NCBI RefSeq assembly: GCF_000980875.1
Contig: NZ_LAYO01000102.1
Coordinates: forward strand, 26,996-90,995
Source of the DNA: Leucobacter sp. Ag1
Lineage (GTDB): Bacteria > Actinomycetota > Actinomycetes > Actinomycetales > Microbacteriaceae
Length of the DNA: 64,000 nt
Direction of reading: 5' to 3'
Part shown: in pieces, positions 17,511 to 24,809 of the stretch
Position numbering within the stretch: the stretch's first letter is position 1
Layout: the number at the start of each line of letters is the position of its first letter
The notes under the pieces: model-generated
The model's input: only the letters and a program-made list of their open reading frames with translations
Databases searched by the model: none
Told to the model about the DNA's origin: nothing
Translations under genes and position numbers: made by a program

Positions 17511-18362
17511 GTGAACGAGATCCTCGACAACCCGAAGGCCGGACGCGTGCGCGCGGCCGCAGCGCTCTCCCGCAAGAAGATCCGGCAGGAGCAGGGCCGG
17601 TTCCTGGTCGAGGGCCTGCAGGCCGTGCGCGAGCTGCTCGTGCACCGTCCGGAGCTCGCCGAGACGGTGTACGTCTCGCTCGACGGGGATCAGCGCCTCA
17701 TCGAGGTGGATCGCCTGGTCGACGAGGCCGAGGCGAGCCCCCGGCGCGACGGCCGCGAACTCCCGCTCGTGCGCGTCACCGCACCGGTGCTCGCGGCGAT
17801 GGCCGAGACCGTCACGCCGCAGGGCGTGATCGCGGTCGCCCGCAGTTGGGAGGCCGTCGACCCCGAGCAGCAGGCGAACGCGCTCGCGAAGGCGCTGAGC
17901 GGGGCACGGCTCGTGGCGATCATGCACGAGGTGCGGGATCCCGGCAACGCGGGCACGGTGCTGCGCGCGGCCGATGCCGCGGGTGCCGACGCCGTGGTGT
18001 TCGCCGGCGCGAGCATCGACCCTTTCCACCCGAAGGTCGTACGCTCGACGACCGGCTCGCTGTTCCACCTGCCGGTGGTGACCGCCCCCGACCTCGCCGC
18101 GGCGATCGACGCCGCCCGAGCCGCCGGCCTGGCCGTGCTCGCCGCCGACGTGAACGGCGCCGAGCTCGCCCCCGGCGATCCGGCCCTGACCGGATCCGTC
18201 GCCTGGGTATTCGGCAACGAGGCGCGCGGGCTCACCGAGGACGAGCGCGAGCTCGCCGATGCGGCCCGCCGACTGCCGATCTACGGTGCGGCCGAGTCCC
18301 TGAACCTGGCAACCGCCGCATCGGTCTGCATGTACACGACGGCGTTCGCGCAGCGCGCCTGA
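17511..18362 (+). CDS. TrmH/SpoU-family RNA 2'-O-methyltransferase
   Basis: A 283-residue SPOUT-knot methyltransferase. An N-terminal substrate-binding domain (VRAAAALSRKKIRQEQGRF) precedes three SpoU motifs: HEVRDPGNAGTVLRAADA with the catalytic Arg/Asn, VAWVFGNEARGLT, and LPIYGAAESLNLATAASVC forming the knot and SAM site. It probably methylates a ribose in 23S rRNA or tRNA; the exact nucleotide is not predictable. Its place after rplT is conserved in actinobacteria, where pheS normally follows. Here about 16 kb of other genes intervene. Confidence 0.9.
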   Translation: MNEILDNPKAGRVRAAAALSRKKIRQEQGRFLVEGLQAVRELLVHRPELAETVYVSLDGDQRLIEVDRLVDEAEASPRRDGRELPLVRVTAPVLAAMAETVTPQGVIAVARSWEAVDPEQQANALAKALSGARLVAIMHEVRDPGNAGTVLRAADAAGADAVVFAGASIDPFHPKVVRSTTGSLFHLPVVTAPDLAAAIDAARAAGLAVLAADVNGAELAPGDPALTGSVAWVFGNEARGLTEDERELADAARRLPIYGAAESLNLATAASVCMYTTAFAQRA

Positions 18363-18384
18363 GCGGACGACGACACAGGCGTCT

Positions 18385-18421
18385 GCGGCCGCGAGCCGGG
18401 GCGACCCCGGCCCGCGGCCGC
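18385..18421. terminator. GC-rich hairpin between convergent genes
   Basis: Arms 18385-18400 and 18406-18421 pair over 16 positions with a single A-C mismatch and a 5-nt loop. It lies between the SpoU gene and the opposing ABC ATPase gene. Confidence 0.6.
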
Positions 18422-18432
18422 CGCGCCGACCG

Positions 18433-19161
18433 CTACCGGATGTGCAGCTCCTCGAGCAGGCGCTGCCGGAGCGGCACGAGCGAGGCGTCGGCAGGATCCC
18501 GCGGACGCGCGCTGTCGGGAACGTGCTGGTAGGCGATCCCGCCCGCGTTGAGCACGAGGATCCGGTCGGCGAGGCGGATCGCCTCATCGATGTCGTGCGT
18601 GACGAGCACGACGGCCGGGCCGTGCCGATCCACGAGCTCCGCCACGAGCGTCTGCATCTCGATCCGCTTGATCGCGTCGAGCGCCGCGAAGGGCTCGTCG
18701 AGCAGGAGGAGCTGCGGCTCGCGCACGAGCGCCCGGGCGAGAGCGACGCGCTGCGCCTCGCCGCCCGAGAGCGTCGCGGGCCAGCTGCGCTCCCGTCCGG
18801 CCAGGCCGACCTCCTCCAGCGCGTGCGCGGCCGCGGCGCGTGTCGCCTCCGTCCGGGGCAGCCCGATCGCGACGTTCGCGAGGACCCGCTTCGACGGGAT
18901 CAGCCGCGGCTCCTGGTAGACGAACGTGCTGCGCTCGGGCACCAGGACCTCTCCGGCATCGGGGCGCTGCAGGCCGGCCAGCACGCGCAGCAGCGAGGTC
19001 TTGCCGGTGCCGCTGGGCCCGAGCAGCACGACGAACTCGCCGCTGCGCACGTCGAGGTCGATGCGATCGAGCACGGGGTGCCCGCCGAACGACAGCGAGG
19101 CGCCGCGGACGCGGACGCGGAGATCCTCGTCGGTTCCGATGGGGGCGGTATCGATGCTCAT
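18433..19161 (-). CDS. ABC transporter ATP-binding protein, sulfonate/taurine type
   Basis: A 242-residue ABC ATPase. Walker A is LGPSGTGKTSLLR, the Q-loop is FVYQEPRLIPSKRV, the signature is LSGGEAQRVALARAL, Walker B is LLLLDEPFAALD, and the switch is VLVTHDIDEAI. The sequence is of the SsuB/TauB/NrtD type. It is the last gene of the minus-strand sulfur cassette and overlaps the permease by ATGA, so the stoichiometry is probably coupled. It energises uptake by the preceding permease and lipoprotein. Confidence 0.9.
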   Translation of the reverse strand: MSIDTAPIGTDEDLRVRVRGASLSFGGHPVLDRIDLDVRSGEFVVLLGPSGTGKTSLLRVLAGLQRPDAGEVLVPERSTFVYQEPRLIPSKRVLANVAIGLPRTEATRAAAAHALEEVGLAGRERSWPATLSGGEAQRVALARALVREPQLLLLDEPFAALDAIKRIEMQTLVAELVDRHGPAVVLVTHDIDEAIRLADRILVLNAGGIAYQHVPDSARPRDPADASLVPLRQRLLEELHIR

Positions 19162-20054
19162 CGCAGTGCCACCCCCGCGCGCCACGGCAGGAGGACCCGC
19201 TCGAGCAGGCGCACGACCGCGTCGAACAGCAGTCCGAGCAGCGCGTAGACGACGACGCAGAGGAAGAGGTAGTCGACCCGGTTGACCTGCTGCGCGAGCG
19301 AGACGAGGTAGCCGAGTCCGACCCGGGTGCCGACGTTCTCGGCGGCGATGAGCGCGCCGATGCTGATGCTCAGGCTGATGCGCAACGCCATCAGGATCCC
19401 CGGCAGTGCGAGCGGCAGCACGACCTCGCGGATGAGTCCGGCTCCGCCGAGGCCGTAGCCGCGGGCCGCCTCGACGAGCCGCCGGTCGATGCCGCGGACG
19501 GCCAGGTAGACATACGCGTACATGGGGGCGATCGTCGCGAAGGCGATCACGAGCACCTTGAACTCTTCGTCGATGCCGAACCACGCGATGAACAGCGGGA
19601 TCACCGCGAGGAAGGGGATCGCGCGCACCACCTGCAGGGATCCGTCGACGAGGTCCTCGCCCGCTTTCGAGAGCCCGGCGACGAGCCCGAGCGCGAGGCC
19701 GAGGCCGGCGCCGAGCACGACGCCGATGAGCACGCGGGTCAGCGAGGCCCCGAGCGAGACCGCGAGCTGCCCACTGGTGAGCAGGTCCCAGCCGGCGGCC
19801 AGCACGTCGGGGATCTTCGGCAGCACCGCGGCTGGGACGAGCTCGAGGGCCGAGACGATCCACCAGGCGAGCAGCACCGATCCGGGCAGCGCGATGCGAC
19901 GCAGCAGGACGGCGCCGCGGTGGGCGACCCGCTCGCGCGGGTAGTCGGGGGATCGGAGCGCGCTCGGCGCTTCGACCGGGCGGGCGGGCGGCGGGGTCGA
20001 TCCCGGGATCGGCCCCGCCGCGGGCGCCTCAACCCAGGTCTGCGATGAGGCCAT
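19158..20054 (-). CDS. ABC transporter permease, sulfonate/taurine type
   Basis: A 298-residue SsuC/TauC-like permease with about six helices. The N-terminal 45 residues are Pro/Ala rich and cytoplasmic. The coupling loop that contacts the ATPase is visible as DRRLVEAARGYGLGGAGLIREVVLPLALPG (EAA motif, read in two parts). Its start lies 26 nt inside the end of the binding-protein gene and its stop overlaps the ATPase start. It would form the membrane channel for an organosulfur compound. Confidence 0.9.
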   Translation of the reverse strand: MASSQTWVEAPAAGPIPGSTPPPARPVEAPSALRSPDYPRERVAHRGAVLLRRIALPGSVLLAWWIVSALELVPAAVLPKIPDVLAAGWDLLTSGQLAVSLGASLTRVLIGVVLGAGLGLALGLVAGLSKAGEDLVDGSLQVVRAIPFLAVIPLFIAWFGIDEEFKVLVIAFATIAPMYAYVYLAVRGIDRRLVEAARGYGLGGAGLIREVVLPLALPGILMALRISLSISIGALIAAENVGTRVGLGYLVSLAQQVNRVDYLFLCVVVYALLGLLFDAVVRLLERVLLPWRAGVALR

Positions 20055-21069
20055 TCGCCTGTACGCCCTTCGGGATCACGCCGTTCTTCGCGAAGAGATC
20101 GGCGATGGACTGCACGCGGGTGCGGTCCTGCGCGGTCGGCAGGCGCAGGACCGCCGGACGTGAACGGTTGACTTCGAGCTGCCAGGCGAGCGCGTCGCCG
20201 GTCAGCGCCCGAGGGCCGGTTGTCTCGAAGACGTTGACGAAGCGCTCGGGGTGCTTCGCGCGATCGGCGACGAGGGGCGTCGCGGCCTGCACGACGGCCT
20301 TCGCGATGTCGGGCCGCTCCTTCAGCAGGTCGGTGGTGAACAGGATGATCTCGCGATCCTGCGAGTCGATGTCGTGCTCGGTCGCCACGATGGTCCCGGT
20401 CGCCTTCGCCTGCCGGAAGAAGTCGCCGAACGTCGAGATCGCGTCGACCTTGCCCGAGGCGAACGCGGCGAGGGCGTCGGCCGGCTGCAGGTACTTGAGC
20501 GTCACCTCGGACGGCGCGATCCCTGCCTGGGCGAGCGCCTGGAGCACGATGTACTCGCCCTTGCCCGCCGGGTTCACGGCGACCGTCTTGCCGCGGAGGT
20601 CGGCGACCGCTCGCGCGCCGCTCGCCTTCGTCGCGATGATCCCGGAGTCGTCGCCCGCGGTCTCGGTGTCGAGCACGGCGCCGATGCGGATGGGTGCTTC
20701 CTTGGCCGCCGCGCCGACGACGGGCGTGAACGCGCCCTCGCTGACCTGCAGCTCTCCGGTGCTGAACAGCGGGAGGTTCGCCGAGACCGCGCCCTTCGCG
20801 GGGACCCAGTCCACAGTCGCGCCGAGCGGCCCCAGCGCCTGCTCCAGGGTGCCGTCGTGCTTCGCGACGGCGAGCCAGCCGCTGTTGCCCGGGTCGGTGA
20901 CCCGCAGGGTATAGCTCTCGCTCGAACCCTTCGACGTCGATCCGCCGTCGGACTTCGCGCCGCTCTCGAGCGCCGATGCCGAGGAGGAGCATGCCGCGAG
21001 CATCGCGGTCGTCGCGATGATCAGGGCGGCGGCTCCGGCGCGGAGCAGGGTTCGTGATGTGGTCTTCAT
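20029..21069 (-). CDS. ABC transporter substrate-binding lipoprotein, SsuA-like
   Basis: A 346-residue exported lipoprotein: signal peptide with lipobox MLAAC (C27), then a Ser/Gly linker and a periplasmic-binding fold of the SsuA/TauA/NitT group. Segments such as FSTGELQVSEG, VADLRGKTVAVNPAGKGEYI and FASGKVDAISTFGDFF are characteristic of this class. It should bind an aliphatic sulfonate or related organosulfur ligand outside the membrane and hand it to the permease. Ligand assignment rests on the flavin monooxygenase and cysteine-synthase-like neighbours. Confidence 0.88.
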   Translation of the reverse strand: MKTTSRTLLRAGAAALIIATTAMLAACSSSASALESGAKSDGGSTSKGSSESYTLRVTDPGNSGWLAVAKHDGTLEQALGPLGATVDWVPAKGAVSANLPLFSTGELQVSEGAFTPVVGAAAKEAPIRIGAVLDTETAGDDSGIIATKASGARAVADLRGKTVAVNPAGKGEYIVLQALAQAGIAPSEVTLKYLQPADALAAFASGKVDAISTFGDFFRQAKATGTIVATEHDIDSQDREIILFTTDLLKERPDIAKAVVQAATPLVADRAKHPERFVNVFETTGPRALTGDALAWQLEVNRSRPAVLRLPTAQDRTRVQSIADLFAKNGVIPKGVQANGLIADLG

Positions 21070-21128
21070 GTGCAGCGGGGTCCTTTCGAGCGTGCCGCGT
21101 GCGTGGCTGGGGTGGGGCTGGAGGGAGG

Positions 21129-22019
21129 TCAGAGTCCGGAGAGGGCCGGGACCGGGGCGGTGGCGAGAGCGTCCCGCAGGTGGCCGATCACCGCTCCGAT
21201 GAGCGCGGGGGAGGAGAACTGCGGATCCTCGTGGTCGGCATCGGCGATCTCGATCAGCGTCGATTCGGCGCCGACCGAGCGCAGCGCGCCGTGCCAGGTG
21301 CGCTGCGCGTACCGGATCTCGGCGGAGTCGTCGGAGCCGGTGAGCAGCAGGAACGGCGGGAGGCCGCTCGGATCGAGCCGGGCGAGGTGCCGACGCGGAT
21401 CGCCGTCGAGCGCCTCCTCGAGGGTGACCGAGCCGAAGTCCTCGGTGCCGATGAACGGGACGAAGGGATCGCGGGGGCTGGGCGGCTCGGCGCCGCCGCG
21501 GTCCCAGAACCCGCCGGGTTGCTGGGCGGGCGGGTAGCGGTGCGCGAGGAACCGCGATGCCGGATCCAGCGGCGCGTACCAGGACACGACCGCCGCCGGA
21601 CGGGTGGCGAGCCGGTCCTCGGCCAGCCCCTTCGTGACCGCGAGCGACGCGAGATGCCCGCCTGCGGACGCGCCGCCGATGCCGAGGATCGGTGCGGGGC
21701 CGTCCAGATCGAGCTCCTCGGCGTGCGCTTCGAGGTGCTCGATGAGCGCGAGCACGTCGTCGACGTTCTGCGGGTACGGACGCTCGGTGGTGAGCGCGTA
21801 GTTGGCGTTGACCACTGCGACGCCGGCTCGGGCGAGCGCCGCAGGGATCCGCTCGCTCGCGGACTTGTCACCGAAGCGCCACCCGCCCCCGTGCAGGAAC
21901 ACGAACGTTCCGGGAAGGGCACGCTGCTCGGGGACGAACAGGTCGAATGCCGCAGGGCGCAGCCCGTCCGCGGCGGGCCGGTACTCGACGTCGCGGAGCA
22001 CCGCGAAGCCGCCGCTCAC
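21129..22019 (-). CDS. Alpha/beta hydrolase, acetyl-esterase/HSL-like
   Basis: A 296-residue hydrolase of the hormone-sensitive-lipase/BD-FAE group. The oxyanion motif HGGGW occupies about 43-47 and the nucleophile elbow GIGGASAGGHLAS contains S118. A late EIADADHEDPQF offers the catalytic His. No signal peptide. It overlaps the flavin monooxygenase gene by ATGA and precedes the lipoprotein gene. Within the cassette it could remove an ester or acyl group from the imported sulfur compound or from a reaction product. The substrate is unknown. Confidence 0.85.
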   Translation of the reverse strand: MSGGFAVLRDVEYRPAADGLRPAAFDLFVPEQRALPGTFVFLHGGGWRFGDKSASERIPAALARAGVAVVNANYALTTERPYPQNVDDVLALIEHLEAHAEELDLDGPAPILGIGGASAGGHLASLAVTKGLAEDRLATRPAAVVSWYAPLDPASRFLAHRYPPAQQPGGFWDRGGAEPPSPRDPFVPFIGTEDFGSVTLEEALDGDPRRHLARLDPSGLPPFLLLTGSDDSAEIRYAQRTWHGALRSVGAESTLIEIADADHEDPQFSSPALIGAVIGHLRDALATAPVPALSGL

Positions 22020-23431
22020 GCGTTGACCCCCTGCAGCTCGGCCGCGGCGACGGTGGGTCGTGCGCTCGACTCGGGGGAGCGGCGCAGCACCCCGGGCCGG
22101 GCGAGGCCGAAGTGCTCGCGCAGCGTCTCGGTGGTGTACGAGGTCCGGGCGACGCCGCGACGCTGGAGCTCGGGCACGACGAAGTCGACGAAGTCGGTGA
22201 ACGCCGTGCGCATGAAGGGTGGGAACACCTTCACACCGTCGAACGCGCCCGAGACGTAGCCGGCCTCGATCCAGTCGGCGATCTCGCGCGGATCGCCGAC
22301 GACGACCGGGAAGTTCTTCTTGTTCGCGGCGAAGCGGAAGAGCTCGTCGAAGGTGAAGTCGTGGTCGCCGACGATGCCGGCGAACTCGTCGAGCAGGGCG
22401 CGGCCCGTGCCGGCTACGGGGAGCGCGGTCGGATCCACGACGTCGATGACCCGTTCGGTCGGGCGGACGTCACCGAGGTCGAGGCCGAGGTGCCGGCCGA
22501 CGACGACGGGCGAGAACCGCTCGACCAGGTTCCGCTGCACCTCGTTGAACAGCTCGCGGGCGCGGGCGCGGGTCTCGCCGACGTAGATGTTGGCCCCGAC
22601 GACGAAGGCGTAGTCCTCGGGCGCGCGTCCCGCGGCGACCGCGAGCTCTCGGTTGCGCTGCGCGTAGGCGCGGTTCCACTCGATCGACGCGTAGGGGCTG
22701 AACCGCACGTCGGCGTAGCGGGCGCCCAGCGCGAACGACTCGTCGGAGGTGCCGGCGTGCAGGATCGGCACGCGGCCCTGCGGCGACCGCGGCGCGTTCA
22801 GCGGGCCGGCGACCTGGAAGTGCGTCCCGACGAAGTCGATCGGTTCGGCGGCCTCCGGCGCGAACAGCCGCCCGCCCTCCTTGTCACCGACGAACCAGTC
22901 GTCCGACCAGGAGTCCTGCAAGCGGGTGAAGACCTCGAGGAACTCTCCGGCGCGTACATAGGCGTCGGCGTGATCGGGTCGCTCGCCGTGGCCGAAGTTG
23001 CGGTGCGCGGCGCCGCCGGGCGCACCCGCGACGAAGTTGATGCCGAAGCGTCCGCGCGAGAGGTGATCGACGTTGCTCGCGAGCTGGGCGGTGAGGTACG
23101 GGTCGCTGTAGGTCGTGTTGACGCTCGCGATGAGGCCGATCCGCGAGGTGACCGCTGCGAGATAGGACGCGGCGGCGAAGCCGTTGAACTGGAACGCGTT
23201 GCGGATCACGCCGCCGGGGTTCGCGTTCGAGCTGTCCTCCGTGTTGCCCCAGAAGAAGTAGTCGAAGACGCCGCGCTCGGCGGTGCGGGCGGTCTCGGCG
23301 AGCAAGCCGGGGTCGAAGATGCCGTCGAGCGACGACGAGCGCGAGCGCCAGCCGCTGTTGGTGGCACCGGTGGGCCAGTAGCTGAGCGCGAGGATCAGGT
23401 GATCGCGATCGGTGCGGGGATGCTGGGGCAT
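22016..23431 (-). CDS. FMN-dependent monooxygenase of the NtaA/SnaA/DszA class
   Basis: A 471-residue luciferase-like (LLM) flavin monooxygenase. The size and motifs (YFFWGNTEDSSNANPGG, ASNVDHLSRGRFGINFVAG, PILHAGTSDESFALGARYAD) fit the NtaA/SnaA/SoxA/DszA subgroup rather than short SsuD. Members use reduced FMN and oxygen to cleave C-S or C-N bonds in substrates such as sulfones, sulfonates and aminopolycarboxylates. The sulfonate-type transporter and cysteine-synthase-like neighbours favour C-S cleavage. A separate flavin reductase is not encoded nearby. Confidence 0.88.
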   Translation of the reverse strand: MPQHPRTDRDHLILALSYWPTGATNSGWRSRSSSLDGIFDPGLLAETARTAERGVFDYFFWGNTEDSSNANPGGVIRNAFQFNGFAAASYLAAVTSRIGLIASVNTTYSDPYLTAQLASNVDHLSRGRFGINFVAGAPGGAAHRNFGHGERPDHADAYVRAGEFLEVFTRLQDSWSDDWFVGDKEGGRLFAPEAAEPIDFVGTHFQVAGPLNAPRSPQGRVPILHAGTSDESFALGARYADVRFSPYASIEWNRAYAQRNRELAVAAGRAPEDYAFVVGANIYVGETRARARELFNEVQRNLVERFSPVVVGRHLGLDLGDVRPTERVIDVVDPTALPVAGTGRALLDEFAGIVGDHDFTFDELFRFAANKKNFPVVVGDPREIADWIEAGYVSGAFDGVKVFPPFMRTAFTDFVDFVVPELQRRGVARTSYTTETLREHFGLARPGVLRRSPESSARPTVAAAELQGVNA

Positions 23432-23472
23432 GGGAGTCCTGTCAGTGGTCGGAACGAGCCGGCGGGCCGGGG

Positions 23473-24591
23473 TCAGGCGAGGACGCGGTCGTCGGCGCGG
23501 GCCACGAGCACGGTGTCGGGGTCGGTGGATCCGTGCGTCGGCGCGGAGTAGTCGCCGCGGGCGAGCCGCTCGGCCAGCTCGGGGTAGTCGTTCTCGCGCA
23601 GCCAGGCCAGGTTGTACTCGCGGGAGACGTAGTCGCGGGCGCTGTCGGCCGAGAACACCACGAAGACATCGTCCTCGTCGGCGTCCGCGGCGAGATCGAG
23701 GGCCACGCCGAGCGAGAGCGCCGAGGAGAGCCCGATGAGGAGCCCCTCCTCGCGCGCCGCCCGCCAGCCGATCGAGATGGCCGCTTCCCGGTCGCGGCGC
23801 TCGATGCGGTCGATCACATCGAGGTCGATGTTCTCGGGCCAGTCGCGCTCGAGCTGCTCAGCATCCGGTTCGCCCGACGCGACGCGGTAGAGGTTGCTCT
23901 GAGAGTGCATCGAGCCGTGGAAGTCGGTGGCGATGACCGAGACCTCCGGGTTCTGCTCGTGCAGGTAGGAACCCGTGCCGCTGACCGTGCCGCCCGTGGC
24001 GATCTGCGCGAGGAAGTGCGTGACGCGTCCGCCGGTCTGGTGCCAGATCTCGGGCCCGGTCGAGGCGATGTGGGCGGCGGGGTTGTCGCCGTTCGACTCC
24101 TGGTGCGACCACCAGCCGTCGGTCTCGGCCTCCGCGCGGCGCTGGGCGACGTTGGCCCAGTTCTCGGGATCCTCCCGCGGCACGTCGGGGCGGCCGGGGA
24201 GCAGCTCGACGCCGAGGAACTCGAGCAGCCGAGCCTTCTCGGGGGAGAGCGTCGGGAGCGGGACCGAGCTCGAGGGGTGGCCGGTCGCGTTGCCCGCGAG
24301 GGCGATCCCGATCGCGGTGTTGCCGGCGCCCGTGTCGGTGATCCGGCCGCCGGGGCGCAACTCGCCGCCGGCGATGGCCTCGCGCACGATGTTGAGGCCG
24401 ATGCGGTCCTTGGAGGAGCCGCCGAGGTTGAAGCCGTCGAGCTTCACGTAGACGGTGGCGGGCAGCCCCTCGGTGAGCCGGTTGAGCCGCACGAGCGGGG
24501 TGTTGCCGATGAGTTCGAGCACGCTGTCGTAGGTGCGGCTGCGGCTCGGATCGGGGAAGGAGATCGGCAGGGCCTGAGCGGAGTGCGGCAT
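23473..24591 (-). CDS. Cysteine-synthase-family PLP enzyme
   Basis: A 372-residue fold-type II PLP enzyme. Cofactor lysine K61 lies in FNLGGSSKDRIG. The substrate loop reads DTGAGNTAIGIALAG, where canonical O-acetylserine sulfhydrylases have TSGNTG. The phosphate loop is ATGGTVSGTGSYL and the ring-contact region is GLSSALSL. An extra C-terminal extension of about 50 residues follows. Start chosen at MPHSAQ with AAGGAA upstream. It is first in the cassette and probably fixes released sulfite or sulfide on an acetylserine-like acceptor, but the altered loop leaves the acceptor uncertain. Confidence 0.82.
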   Translation of the reverse strand: MPHSAQALPISFPDPSRSRTYDSVLELIGNTPLVRLNRLTEGLPATVYVKLDGFNLGGSSKDRIGLNIVREAIAGGELRPGGRITDTGAGNTAIGIALAGNATGHPSSSVPLPTLSPEKARLLEFLGVELLPGRPDVPREDPENWANVAQRRAEAETDGWWSHQESNGDNPAAHIASTGPEIWHQTGGRVTHFLAQIATGGTVSGTGSYLHEQNPEVSVIATDFHGSMHSQSNLYRVASGEPDAEQLERDWPENIDLDVIDRIERRDREAAISIGWRAAREEGLLIGLSSALSLGVALDLAADADEDDVFVVFSADSARDYVSREYNLAWLRENDYPELAERLARGDYSAPTHGSTDPDTVLVARADDRVLA

Positions 24592-24639
24592 GGGGTTCCT
24601 TGTGCGAGAGGGGACCGGATCGGTCGGGTTCTTCCGCAC

Positions 24640-24809
24640 AAGCTATGCCAGATCCACTAGTTCGTGTGATGTGTGAAGTAATGAGACGTTATGGGTCTGA
24701 GTGGGGTGAATGGCCGGGTGACGCCGCTGTGGAAAACGGGATCGTCGTTTTCGTTCGTTGGTATGTTACCGGTAGCCGAGATTCGGCGAATCTGAGTGAC
24801 GGAGCTGGG
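24640..24809. promoter_or_regulatory. Divergent promoter region, sulfur cassette / protease
   Basis: This AT-richer spacer separates two divergent units. On the minus strand TAGCTT (24640-24645) could serve the sulfur cassette. On the plus strand TATGTT (24762-24767) could serve the protease. Neither has a clear -35. No riboswitch-like structure was recognised. Confidence 0.3.

Noticed and set aside
21129..22019. Arylsulfatase role for the cassette hydrolase
   Set aside because: It has the HGGGW and GASAGG motifs of a serine esterase and lacks the CxPxR motif of sulfatases.
24592..24660. S-box or cobalamin riboswitch before the sulfur cassette
   Set aside because: The leader is about 50 nt and lacks the conserved stems of a SAM or cobalamin riboswitch.
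24600..24809. N-terminal extension of the S8 protease
   Set aside because: The extra 70 codons lie before a good ribosome site and before a normal signal peptide, and run through the promoter region.
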